A stretch of 64,000 nucleotides of DNA from Denitrobaculum sp965225735 (lineage in GTDB: Bacteria > Pseudomonadota > Alphaproteobacteria > Kiloniellales > Kiloniellaceae). The translations under genes were made by a program, and so were the position numbers. Every line of letters begins with the position of its first letter. Position 1 is the first letter of the stretch. This document shows positions 1 to 7,992 of the stretch, one piece after another. The stretch is taken from NCBI GenBank assembly GCA_965225735.1, contig CBDDBN010000030.1, forward strand, positions 930,001 to 994,000. Direction: 5' to 3'. A model generated the notes under the pieces. That model saw nothing but the letters and a program-made list of their open reading frames with translations. It was not told where the DNA came from and made no database searches.

Positions 1-776
1 TCGAGCTCATTGGATAACTCACCCAACTTCTCGACACTTGCTGCAAGTGTCTTTTTTCGTTCTTCGCTCAGAGGGTGGGTCGCGTTGAAAAAGCTTCGTT
101 TGGGACCATTGGAAGCCGCCTTTTCCTCGACTAAATACTCCCAAATGCGAGGTGCCTCGCGAGGATCGTAGCCCGCGGCCGTCATACTGTCGAAGCCGAC
201 CTTATCGGCTTCTCGTTCTTGGTCGCGTGAAAAGCCTAGAACGCTGTCAACTGTCGCCAACCCAGCCAAGGCACCTATTGGCGCCGCGCCAACCATCGCC
301 GTCGCGAGCTGAAAAAACACCAGCCCATCGGTCTTTGCCCGCAGATCACGCCATCTCTGTACAGAATGACGCAGGCGATAGTGGGCCAGCTCATGCGCCA
401 GTACATTTGCCAACTGAGCCTCGTTTTCAACCCGCAGAAGCAGACCGGTCCAAACATGCATAGCGCCATTTGGTGCCATGCTTGCGTTGAATCCCGCCGC
501 GTTGACCACATAGACGCGGATGTCCTGGCAATACTGGGGCTCAAGCTTGCACACAATACCCGAAACATAGGTGTTGAGATCTGGATCAATAACGACCTTT
601 CCCGAAGTGCGGAGCTTTTCCTCCGCGCGCTCGACCTGCATCCACAGGCCAGCTTCGTCCGTGTCGAGAGCCGGTCTCTCTCCTGGCTCAATTGGTTTCA
701 CATCGCTGTTGTTTGCGCAGGCGCTAAGGCCAAGCGCGACAACCAGCATAAAGCCGATAGATTTTAAGTTAGGCAT
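1..776 (-). CDS. M48 family zinc metalloprotease lipoprotein (C-terminus cut by window edge)
   Basis: The frame stays open from an ATG at 776 to the window edge, giving at least 258 residues, so the C-terminus is missing. The N-terminus (MPNLKSIGFMLVVALGLSAC) is a lipoprotein signal with a LSAC lipobox. The zinc motif HELAH lies near residue 127, and the third metal-ligand region READKVGF lies about 60 residues later. That spacing is typical of the M48 family of envelope quality-control proteases such as LoiP and BepA. The gene starts 2 bp after the stop of the upstream lipoprotein gene, so the two are almost certainly co-transcribed. A membrane-anchored periplasmic protease is well supported; its substrate is unknown. 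Confidence 0.85.
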   Translation of the reverse strand, partial: MPNLKSIGFMLVVALGLSACANNSDVKPIEPGERPALDTDEAGLWMQVERAEEKLRTSGKVVIDPDLNTYVSGIVCKLEPQYCQDIRVYVVNAAGFNASMAPNGAMHVWTGLLLRVENEAQLANVLAHELAHYRLRHSVQRWRDLRAKTDGLVFFQLATAMVGAAPIGALAGLATVDSVLGFSRDQEREADKVGFDSMTAAGYDPREAPRIWEYLVEEKAASNGPKRSFFNATHPLSEERKKTLAASVEKLGELSNEL

Positions 777-778
777 TG

Positions 779-1531
779 TTAAAGCGGAGCCGGGCCGAGC
801 AGCTTCTTCATTGCCTGTAGAGACCCTTCTTTTGTTCGAAGGTCGCCCTCTTTGCTGAACAGGCTGTTGAACCAGGAAATATGTCCGGTTTCCATATTCA
901 CCAATGAGATATATCCGGTCTGCTGACCGCCGTGTACACCAGCACCCAAGAGGGCAAACACGACATTTGCGGCAACACGGCCAGCGCTCGAAAAGCTGTC
1001 TCGGAGGTGAATGAAAACGATGTAATCAGCGTCGTATCGCTCGCGAAGCGGTTCAATGGAGTCACCCAGAGTCCATTCGAACTTGTCCTTCTTAGTGGGC
1101 AAGTTGAGAGCTGGTAGCCCGTGGAAACGTATGGCAGCGCCTACGGCTTCGTGCAGCTTCAAGACTTGGCCTTCAGCAAGGCTGTCAGGACCGATGGAAT
1201 CGATTTGCTCATAATCGACGATGGTTACTGACTTTTCCTCAAGTACCTCTGCGAGCGAAGCCCTGAAATGCCCCTTAGCCTGCTCTGTCCACTCAGCATT
1301 AGCCTCGAGTAAACCACCTGCCGTCAGGACCGAAATTTCGATATCCGGAGTCATTACAAGGACCGTCGGCGAGGTCCCTGCTTTCGGCGGATCGATTGTT
1401 GAGGAAATCCCGGTCGGCGCTGCACAGCCGGAGATAATCAAAGCCGCAAAAGCTAAGACCAGAAACCGCCAGACGGAAGACACAGAAATCGCAGGGCCGC
1501 TGCCTGCGGCACTAATACCCGAAGTTGTCAT
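779..1531 (-). CDS. putative lipoprotein, unrecognised family
   Basis: The product has 250 residues. A short polar leader is followed by a hydrophobic stretch (FLVLAFAALIISGC) ending in a lipobox, with Cys36 as the likely acylation site. The mature part has an alternating alpha/beta look and a Gly/Ala-rich hydrophobic patch near residue 195 (VVFALLGAGVHGG). I do not recognise a named family; the fold may resemble GNA1162/DUF799-type envelope lipoproteins, but this is only an impression. The ATG at 1531 has a GAGGAATGGGGA element just upstream. It is the first gene of a two-gene unit with the M48 protease, which suggests a shared envelope function. Confidence 0.7.
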   Translation of the reverse strand: MTTSGISAAGSGPAISVSSVWRFLVLAFAALIISGCAAPTGISSTIDPPKAGTSPTVLVMTPDIEISVLTAGGLLEANAEWTEQAKGHFRASLAEVLEEKSVTIVDYEQIDSIGPDSLAEGQVLKLHEAVGAAIRFHGLPALNLPTKKDKFEWTLGDSIEPLRERYDADYIVFIHLRDSFSSAGRVAANVVFALLGAGVHGGQQTGYISLVNMETGHISWFNSLFSKEGDLRTKEGSLQAMKKLLGPAPL

Positions 1532-1561
1532 TTAAATCCCCATTCCTCGCATGCTTGCAAA

Positions 1562-1591
1562 AACATAGAATGGAAATTTCTCTACATGCAA
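1562..1591 (-). promoter_or_regulatory. possible sigma-70 promoter for the lipoprotein/M48 operon
   Basis: On the minus strand TTGCAT (1586-1591) and TATGTT (1562-1567) are separated by 18 bp, in an AT-rich stretch about 30 bp upstream of the ATG at 1531. It is a match by eye with no experimental support. Confidence 0.35.
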
Positions 1592-1717
1592 CTGATTAAC
1601 CAAATATTTTTGGAATATTGACACCTTGACGACAAGAAGTAATTGCTCAGCAACCAGGAGTGTTGCTGCGTGAGTTAAGACGCTTGGGTTGCAGAGACCA
1701 TAAAGAAGTGCGGCTTT

Positions 1718-1743
1718 CCAATTGATCGTCTTACATCAATTGG
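1718..1743. repeat. perfect 9-bp inverted repeat in an intergenic region
   Basis: CCAATTGAT and ATCAATTGG flank an 8-bp spacer (CGTCTTAC). No T-run follows on either strand, so it is not a standard intrinsic terminator. It lies between the lipoprotein gene start and the 3' end of the next minus-strand gene and could be an operator or a transcript-end hairpin. The rest of the 1532-1806 gap shows only the possible promoter noted separately. Confidence 0.45.
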
Positions 1744-1806
1744 GTCTCACGGTTTTTCGCGTTAAGATTACCGGACAATCAGGGCCAGCCTTAAGATAAC
1801 GCGGCC

Positions 1807-2499
1807 CTATCCGCCACTCGGAAAAACCGTGACCGCTTGACCTTCGGCCAGGCTTTCGAGAGCGGGCAACCAGCCCTCGGGACAGGGTGATCCGTTACTT
1901 CTGCCATTCGTCGCCTGCTGACACGCCAGTCCGAGCTCCAGACTTTCCTTACCCTTGGCCAGGACGTCGTTTTCGAAAGGGATGGTGCCGGCGGCGAAGG
2001 GTTCAGTGCGGTAGATCCGCTCCATAAGGTAGAGCGCGTTTTTGCCCACAACCACGCGCAGCAGCACCACCTCGCCAAAGCCGCTGACCGAATTGCGGCC
2101 GCAAGCCACTGCGCGAAAGGCGGATGGCAGGCCGTTGATAGTCTCCGGTTTGATCGAGGTGGTGGAAATCGAGCGGCAGGCCCGTTCGTATCCTGCCGCC
2201 ACCCGATCCAGAAAGGCCGCCGGATCCTGACCGCCCAAATCGGAAAAGAGCTGCGCTGCGATCATCTGCTGCCAGTTACTGCTCGTCTGGCCCCTGGGTG
2301 TCCAAGCCGCGAAGTCCACCGGCATGCCTTCGACTCGAGCGGCCGCGGCCCAGCCCGGCGGCAGTCCAGCAATATAAACTTCGCCGCCCCCGCCCTGCAG
2401 AACCACCGAATCTCCCTGTTCCTGCGCGGCTGCCATGTCTGGGGCCGCAGTCAGGAAAAGAAGCAAAGCCGCTGCAAAGAACCGAATCGCGAAGATCAC
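1807..2499 (-). CDS. secreted hypothetical protein
   Basis: The product has 230 residues. Its N-terminal signal peptide has a hydrophobic core of about 15 residues and probable cleavage after AAAQ (near residue 26), so it should be periplasmic. Two Cys pairs in the mature part (near residues 108 and 132, and near 195 and 208) could form disulfides. I do not recognise a domain. The GTG start at 2499 overlaps the stop of the upstream flavin hydroxylase gene by 4 bp (GTGA), implying translational coupling. No enzymatic function can be assigned. Confidence 0.7.
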   Translation of the reverse strand: MIFAIRFFAAALLLFLTAAPDMAAAQEQGDSVVLQGGGGEVYIAGLPPGWAAAARVEGMPVDFAAWTPRGQTSSNWQQMIAAQLFSDLGGQDPAAFLDRVAAGYERACRSISTTSIKPETINGLPSAFRAVACGRNSVSGFGEVVLLRVVVGKNALYLMERIYRTEPFAAGTIPFENDVLAKGKESLELGLACQQATNGRSNGSPCPEGWLPALESLAEGQAVTVFPSGG

Positions 2500-3794
2500 A
2501 GAGGCCGTCCCTGGATCAAACGCGGCAGATCTCCGACCAGTCCCATGGCGTGGCTCATGAAAAAGCGTTTCAGGCCGGGCATGCGATTGACCGCCGCCAT
2601 GCCCAGATCGCGGGCCAGACGAACGGGCGGCAGATCATTGGAAAACAACCGGTTCAAGCCGTCAGTGGTCGCAATCAGCGCCATGTTGTCGAAACGCCGC
2701 CAACGCTCGTAGCGCGCCAACACCTGCGGCGAGCCGATGTCCAGCCCGAGCCGGCGGGTATCGACGATACATTCGGATAGGGCCGCCACATCTTTGAGTC
2801 CGAGATTGAACCCCTGACCTGAAATCGGGTGAATGGCGTGGGCGGCATCTCCGATCAGCGCCAGCCGGTGATCGCTATAGCGATCAGCATGCATCAGCGA
2901 AAGCGGGTAGGACCAGCGCTTGCCGGGCAGGCTCAGGGCGCCGAGGCTGTCCCCGAAGCGCCGGCGCATCTCCGCACAGAAATCCGCTTCGCTCAGCGCC
3001 AACATATGCGGAGTCAGGTCTCGGCTCTCTGTCCAAACCAGTGAAGACCGGTGCCGTCCCTGCGCATCGTCCGTCATAGGGAGCAGCGCAAAGGGGCCCG
3101 CAGGTAAAAAGTGCTCATGCGCCACACCCTCATGCGGGAGCTTATGAACAACGGTGCCGACAATGCCGCACTGAGGATAGTCCCAGGTGGTCGCCCGGAT
3201 GCCAACTTGTTGCCGCAGCTTGGAATTACGTCCGTCGGCCGCCACCACAAGCTCGGCCGACAAGGTTTGCCCGCTCTTGAGCTTCGCCGTCACCCTCTGC
3301 GAGCCGCCGGCCGACCGCTTGAGATCCGTAAGCTCATCGGGGGCAAAGTAAGCAAGCGTCTCAAGCGACGGCAAATGCTTCTGGAATGCGCGGCGGGTTT
3401 CGCGATTCTCGATGATATAGCCCAGCGGCTCGCCGGAAACGTCTTCGTGGTCGTAGTGCAGGAACAGCTGGGAGGCGGGCCGCCCCACCTTGCCGTCAGA
3501 GACCCTGATATCTAGGATCGGTTGCGCCGCGGCCTCCATATGCTGCCAGATCCCGATAGCGCTCAGCATCTGTTGAGACCCCCGCGCCAGCGCGGAGGAA
3601 CGACCGTCATAGGGCGCAGACACCACATTGGCCGGATCCTCGCGATCGACCACCGCTACCGATAGACCGGCGCTGGCCAGGGCTGCGCTCATCGAGAGGC
3701 CAGCCAAACCGCCGCCGACAACCAGAACCTCGAAATGCCGCGCCGTTGAACCGCACGCCTGTGAATTCGCCGTTTTCACGTCTGTCTCCGCCAT
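2496..3794 (-). CDS. UbiH/UbiF/COQ6-family FAD-dependent hydroxylase
   Basis: Flavin monooxygenases of this family hydroxylate the ring of ubiquinone precursors. The N-terminal dinucleotide-binding loop VVGGGLAGLSMSAAL is near residues 25-39, the VAADGRNSKLR (DG) motif is mid-protein, and the GDAAHAIHPISGQGFNLGL motif that contacts FAD ribose is near residue 300. The total of 432 residues fits the family. I prefer the ATG at 3794 over the TTG at 3806 because AGGTGG lies 5-6 bp upstream of it. Which ring position it acts on cannot be read from the sequence. It is the first gene of a coupled pair with the secreted hypothetical protein. Confidence 0.88.
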   Translation of the reverse strand: MAETDVKTANSQACGSTARHFEVLVVGGGLAGLSMSAALASAGLSVAVVDREDPANVVSAPYDGRSSALARGSQQMLSAIGIWQHMEAAAQPILDIRVSDGKVGRPASQLFLHYDHEDVSGEPLGYIIENRETRRAFQKHLPSLETLAYFAPDELTDLKRSAGGSQRVTAKLKSGQTLSAELVVAADGRNSKLRQQVGIRATTWDYPQCGIVGTVVHKLPHEGVAHEHFLPAGPFALLPMTDDAQGRHRSSLVWTESRDLTPHMLALSEADFCAEMRRRFGDSLGALSLPGKRWSYPLSLMHADRYSDHRLALIGDAAHAIHPISGQGFNLGLKDVAALSECIVDTRRLGLDIGSPQVLARYERWRRFDNMALIATTDGLNRLFSNDLPPVRLARDLGMAAVNRMPGLKRFFMSHAMGLVGDLPRLIQGRPL

Positions 3795-3806
3795 CGCCAC
3801 CTGCAA

Positions 3807-4087
3807 TCTTTGTCATATTCGCGGGGTAACGACCAGCTTAACAGCGCGCCGGACCTGTTTCGACGGACGAAAGGCCGCAGCTCTTCTCAGCGCCGCGAAG
3901 GGTCAGGCACCAGGGTTACGGCTAATTTGTAGTCATTTCCGAACATCTGTTTTGCATATTTTTTATGCATTTTATCTTTTTTGCCTAAAATTTGATCTCT
4001 CGTTCTTTCGGCATCCGTGCGGGACTCCAGCTAGCCGATTCGGCGGAAGTGATTAGATTCTTACAGTTTTTGTGCAGCGCACCCAAA
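3807..4087. other. intergenic region upstream of glnK
   Basis: This space lies between the divergent flavin hydroxylase and glnK genes. The part near 3940-3990 is AT-rich and could hold a leftward or rightward promoter. TTGTGCAGCGCACC next to the sigma-54 site is a weak palindrome that might bind NtrC. I see no further gene here. Confidence 0.4.
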
Positions 4088-4103
4088 TTGGCACGCTTTT
4101 TGA
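4088..4103 (+). promoter_or_regulatory. sigma-54 (RpoN) promoter upstream of glnK-amtB
   Basis: TTGGCACG (4088-4095), four bases, then TTGA (4100-4103) matches the -24/-12 consensus TGGCACG-N4-TTGC except for the last base. It lies about 90 bp before the glnK ATG in the correct orientation. RpoN/NtrC control of glnK-amtB is the established pattern in proteobacteria, so sequence and context agree. Confidence 0.75.
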
Positions 4104-4194
4104 GAAGCTATCAACCGCGTGCCGTCCGTGGGTTCTCCGCAAGCGGCACCGAAGTAACGCGAGAGACAGGGAAAACCACCGGGAGACAAGTGAT

Positions 4195-4533
4195 ATGAAG
4201 ATGGTCTCAGCCATCATCAAACCCTTCAAGCTTGACGATGTACGCCAAGCCCTTACCGGGATCGGGATCGAGGGTCTGACAGTCAGCGAAGTAAAGGGTT
4301 ACGGCCGGCAGAAAGGCCAGACGGAGATCTACCGGGGCGCGGAATACGCCGTCAATTTTCTGCCGAAGGTCAAGATCGACGTGGCCGTCAAGGACGAGAT
4401 GGTCGAACAGGTCGTGGAGACCATTCAGCAATCCGCAAACACGGGACGTATCGGCGACGGAAAGATTTTCGTACTCGACGTCTTTCAAACAGTCCGGATC
4501 AGAACCGGCGAAACCAATGCAGAGGCGTTGTAG
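4195..4533 (+). CDS. glnK: nitrogen regulatory protein P-II
   Basis: The product has 112 residues, the standard PII length. The T-loop reads TEIYRGAEY with Tyr51 at the uridylylation position, and the B-loop TGRIGDGKIFV contains the ATP/2-oxoglutarate-binding Gly and Lys residues. PII trimers sense 2-oxoglutarate and ATP/ADP and block the AmtB channel when nitrogen is sufficient. The ATG at 4195 is preceded by GGGAG; the upstream open frame is non-coding leader. I use glnK because amtB follows directly, which is the usual glnK context. A sigma-54 promoter lies upstream. Confidence 0.95.
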   Translation: MKMVSAIIKPFKLDDVRQALTGIGIEGLTVSEVKGYGRQKGQTEIYRGAEYAVNFLPKVKIDVAVKDEMVEQVVETIQQSANTGRIGDGKIFVLDVFQTVRIRTGETNAEAL

Positions 4534-4546
4534 GAGGCCTTTTCAG

Positions 4547-5926
4547 ATGAAGCTATTTAGTCAATCTTCAAGGGGGCGGAAGCTCCTGATACTGGGCGGT
4601 CTCGCCGCCGCAACCACGCTGGTCTTGAACAATGCGGCCCAGGCGGCCGTGAGCGAAGAGACCGCGTTCGCATTCAACACCTTCGGCTTCCTGGTTCACG
4701 GCGCCCTGGTCATGTGGATGGCCGCCGGCTTCGCGATGCTGGAGTCTGGCCTCGTCCGGACCAAAAACACGGCGGCGATCTGTCTCAAGAACATCGCCCT
4801 CTATTCCTTTGCCGGAATCGCCTACTACATCATCGGCTATAACCTGATGTACGTGGATGTGCCGGAAGGCGGCTTTATCGGCTCCTTCAGCATCTTCTAT
4901 AACGCGGGCGACGCGGAAACCGCGCTGATCAACGCTGACGAAGCAACCGAAGAGCTGGTCTCGGCAGTCACCAGCAACGGATATTCGGTGATGTCCGACT
5001 GGTTCTTCCAGATGGTCTTCGTCGCCACCACGGCTTCGATCGTCTCGGGCACCCTGGCCGAACGCATCAAGGTATGGCCCTTCATGATCTTCACGATCAT
5101 CCTGGCGGCCTTCATCTATCCGATCCAGGCTTCCTGGACCTGGGGTGGCGGCTGGCTGAGCGCATCAGGCTTCTCCGACTTCGCAGGCTCCACCATCGTG
5201 CACTCCGTGGGCGGTTGGGCCGCACTGGCCGGCGCAATCGTGCTGGGCGCGCGCAAAGGCAAATACGGTCCCGACGGTCGGGTCAATCCGCTGCCTGGCG
5301 CCAATCTTCCGTTGGCAACCCTGGGCACCTTCATCCTCTGGCTCGGCTGGTTCGGCTTTAACGGCGGTTCTCAGCTTGCCATGGGCTCTGCCCTTGATGC
5401 GGCGGCAACGGCGATCGTCTACGTCAACACCACGCTTGCAGCAGCAGCCGGTGTCGTAGTGGCCATGCTGATGACTCAGATCCTCTACAAGAAAATGGAT
5501 CTGACCATGACTCTGAACGGCGCCCTTGCCGGTCTGGTCTCGATCACGGCGGGTCCGGATGTACAGCATCACGGTCTGGCTCTGCTGATCGGCGGCGTTG
5601 GCGGTGCCATCGTGGTCTTCGCCGTACCGCTGCTCGACAAGCTGAAGATCGATGACGTGGTTGGCGCCATTCCCGTCCACCTTTGTGCCGGCATCTGGGG
5701 CACGCTCTGTGTCGCCATCTTCGGCGGTGCCAGCTTCGTCACCCAGATCACGGGCATCGTCGCTATCGGCGCCTTCACCTTCGGTGCCAGCCTGATCGTA
5801 TGGTTCGCTCTTAAGACGGCCATGGGCATCCGGGTTACCGAAGAAGAAGAGGAGCTGGGTCTCGACAAGGCCGAGCTGGGCTTGGAAGCCTATCCGGAGT
5901 TCGGTCACGGTTCTCAGTCCTACTAA
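4547..5926 (+). CDS. amtB: ammonium transporter
   Basis: The product is 459 residues, with a probable signal segment (to about residue 33, ending AAQA) and then about eleven hydrophobic helices, as in Amt/MEP/Rh channels. The family histidines sit in STIVHSVGGWAALAG and AIPVHLCAGIWGTL. The ATG at 4547 follows AGGAGG (4532-4537) at ideal spacing, 13 bp after the glnK stop; an open frame starting at 4517 would overlap glnK and is unlikely. It imports ammonium and is regulated by GlnK binding. A strong terminator follows. Confidence 0.95.
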   Translation: MKLFSQSSRGRKLLILGGLAAATTLVLNNAAQAAVSEETAFAFNTFGFLVHGALVMWMAAGFAMLESGLVRTKNTAAICLKNIALYSFAGIAYYIIGYNLMYVDVPEGGFIGSFSIFYNAGDAETALINADEATEELVSAVTSNGYSVMSDWFFQMVFVATTASIVSGTLAERIKVWPFMIFTIILAAFIYPIQASWTWGGGWLSASGFSDFAGSTIVHSVGGWAALAGAIVLGARKGKYGPDGRVNPLPGANLPLATLGTFILWLGWFGFNGGSQLAMGSALDAAATAIVYVNTTLAAAAGVVVAMLMTQILYKKMDLTMTLNGALAGLVSITAGPDVQHHGLALLIGGVGGAIVVFAVPLLDKLKIDDVVGAIPVHLCAGIWGTLCVAIFGGASFVTQITGIVAIGAFTFGASLIVWFALKTAMGIRVTEEEEELGLDKAELGLEAYPEFGHGSQSY

Positions 5927-5996
5927 GGATGGAGACCGTTGCAATAAGTTGCTGAAACATCTTGTGCGTTGACGGCGATTCCCCCGTCAACAGCCT

Positions 5997-6028
5997 GGCC
6001 CGGTGGCACCAACCACCGGGCCTTTTTT
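5997..6028 (+). terminator. intrinsic terminator of glnK-amtB
   Basis: A perfect 10-bp GC-rich stem, GGCCCGGTGG and CCACCGGGCC, with a 6-nt loop (CACCAA) is followed by six T residues. It lies 70 bp after the amtB stop. Confidence 0.92.
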
Positions 6029-6128
6029 ATTCGCCTCACGTGTCGCACTGCAAAAATGTCACGCAAAAGCTGCAGCCTCGAGATGACAAGAACGCTTAAG
6101 CTCTTGAGTCCGATGCGGGAGGGAAACC

Positions 6129-6494
6129 ATGGCTCAGGTACGCTACATCGTCGAAAACGTCGATCAAGCCGTTGCCTTCTACACCCGGCATCTGGGGTTC
6201 GAACGCGTGCAGCAGTTCGGTCCGGCAATGGCCATTATAGAACGCGACGATCTTCAGCTTTGGCTGGCCGGCCCACAGGCTTCGGCAAGCAAACCCATGC
6301 CCAGCGGCGAAAAACCCCGCCCCGGCGGCTGGAGCCGGATCGTGATTTCGACGCCTGATCTCGACGGGACGACCCGCAATCTGCGGGCACATGGCATCAC
6401 CTTTCGAAACGACATCCTGAGCGGCCCGGGCGGACGGCAAGTCCTCTGCGAGGATCCTTCCGGCAACCTGGTTGAGTTGTTCGAACCCGCATAA
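6129..6494 (+). CDS. VOC-family (glyoxalase/bleomycin-resistance-like) protein
   Basis: The product has 121 residues with two beta-alpha-beta-beta-beta modules: VRYIVENVDQAVAFYTRHLGF at the N-terminus and SRIVISTPDLDGTTRNLRAHG in the middle, ending DPSGNLVELFEP, a common VOC C-terminus containing the metal-ligand Glu. A strong ribosome-binding site (GGGAGGG) precedes the ATG. VOC proteins include lyases, dioxygenases and drug-binding proteins, so the substrate cannot be assigned. Confidence 0.85.
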   Translation: MAQVRYIVENVDQAVAFYTRHLGFERVQQFGPAMAIIERDDLQLWLAGPQASASKPMPSGEKPRPGGWSRIVISTPDLDGTTRNLRAHGITFRNDILSGPGGRQVLCEDPSGNLVELFEPA

Positions 6495-6630
6495 CGGGCG
6501 GCGCAAGAGCTTCGCCCATGGATCATGCCCCTTAGACCGAGCCTCTCCTTGCCAGGCGGAATCCTCAACCGTTAGACTCGTGCCCTGCACGCGCGCAGAG
6601 ACCGGTCAGCAAATTCTGGACATCCGCTTC

Positions 6631-7839
6631 GTGATTGATCGCCAAAATCTTCAGGCTTTTCATCCCTTTTCCCGTCTTACCCGGCTACTGGAAGACATCC
6701 CACCGGGTGCGGCGCCCCTGGGTGCGGATGCACCGCTGGCGCTCTCCGTCGGCGAACCCAAGGGTCAACCGCCGGCCTTCGTTGCGGAAGAAATCGCCGC
6801 ACACGCCGCTGACTGGTCACGCTATCCGCCGCCGCGCGGCACACGGGCCTATCTTGAGGCCTGTGTCGACTGGCTGGAGCGCCGCTACGATATTGCCGCT
6901 GGCGTCCTCGATCCTCAGCGCAACATCCTGCCCCTGCCCGGCTCCCGCGAAGGCCTATTTTTCGCCACCATGGCGACGGTCCCCCAAATGCCTGCTCGCG
7001 AGGGCGCTGCGAAGCCAGTGGTTCTGATCCCGAACCCTTTCTATCACGTCTATGCGGGGGCCGCGGTCGCCGCTGGCGCTGAACCGGTGTTCCTGCCAAC
7101 CACCAGCGAGACCGGGTTCTTGCCCGATTATCAGGCGGTGCCTGAAGAAATCCTACAGCGGACAGCGCTCTGTATTCTCTGCTCGCCGTCCAACCCGCAG
7201 GGCGCAGCCGCCAACAGGCGGCAGCTCAAAGCACTCCTCACCCTGGCGCGAAAACACGACTTCGTGGTGGCATTCGACGAATGCTATGCCGAGATCTACA
7301 CCCGAGAACCGCCAGCCGGTGCTCTCGATATCGTCGGCGAGCTCGACGGAAAACTCGATAACCTACTGATCTTTCATTCTCTTTCTAAGCGCTCCAATGC
7401 GGCTGGCCTGCGCTGCGGTTTCGCCGCGGGCGATGCCAAGGTCATCGACGCCTTGGACGCCATTCTTCGCGTCGGCGGCGCCGGCGTCCCATTGCCGGTC
7501 CTTGCGGCAGGGACCCGGCTGTGGCAGGACGAGGCCCACGTCGAGGCCGTGCGCGAATTCTATCGCGGCAATTTCGATATCGCGCAGCAAACACTGGGCA
7601 ACCGTTTCGGGTTCAACGTGCCCGATGGCGGCTTTTTCCTCTGGCTGGATGTTGGCGATGGCGAGGCGGCAGCAAAGAAACTCTGGCGGGAAGCCGGAAT
7701 AAAGGTTCTGCCTGGCGCCTATATGTCCGTGCCTGATGCTCAGGGTTATAATCCAGGGACGAATTATATTAGAATCGCACTGGTATTCGATGCCCAGGTC
7801 ACAAAAGCCGCCCTTGGCCGAATTGCCGAGATCTTGTAG
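6631..7839 (+). CDS. dapC: class I/II aminotransferase, probable N-succinyldiaminopimelate aminotransferase
   Basis: A PLP-dependent fold type I aminotransferase of about 402 residues. It shows SVGEPKG near residue 43, PNPFYHVYAG for the cofactor region, LCSPSNPQG, DECYAEIY with the PLP-nitrogen Asp, and HSLSKRSN with the Schiff-base Lys. The early SVGEPKGQPP and the DECYAEIY / SLSKRSN combination resemble alphaproteobacterial DapC, which works in lysine and peptidoglycan precursor synthesis. The frame is open upstream into the VOC gene, but homology-like sequence begins at VIDRQNLQAFHPFSRL, so I take the GTG at 6631; the ribosome-binding site there is weak and the start uncertain. Other aminotransferase specificities remain possible. 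Confidence 0.8.
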   Translation: MIDRQNLQAFHPFSRLTRLLEDIPPGAAPLGADAPLALSVGEPKGQPPAFVAEEIAAHAADWSRYPPPRGTRAYLEACVDWLERRYDIAAGVLDPQRNILPLPGSREGLFFATMATVPQMPAREGAAKPVVLIPNPFYHVYAGAAVAAGAEPVFLPTTSETGFLPDYQAVPEEILQRTALCILCSPSNPQGAAANRRQLKALLTLARKHDFVVAFDECYAEIYTREPPAGALDIVGELDGKLDNLLIFHSLSKRSNAAGLRCGFAAGDAKVIDALDAILRVGGAGVPLPVLAAGTRLWQDEAHVEAVREFYRGNFDIAQQTLGNRFGFNVPDGGFFLWLDVGDGEAAAKKLWREAGIKVLPGAYMSVPDAQGYNPGTNYIRIALVFDAQVTKAALGRIAEIL

Positions 7840-7992
7840 ACCCTACGGACGAGGCCTTGCGAAAGGTTGGCCAGATCTTGGTTTTTCATGCCCTGACTGG
7901 CTATACGCATCGCGAATAAACCTATCCGGCGTAGATATTGCCGGGCTGTAAAAGCAAAGCGGCAGAATCCTTAGAAGGAGTCGAGACTGAAG

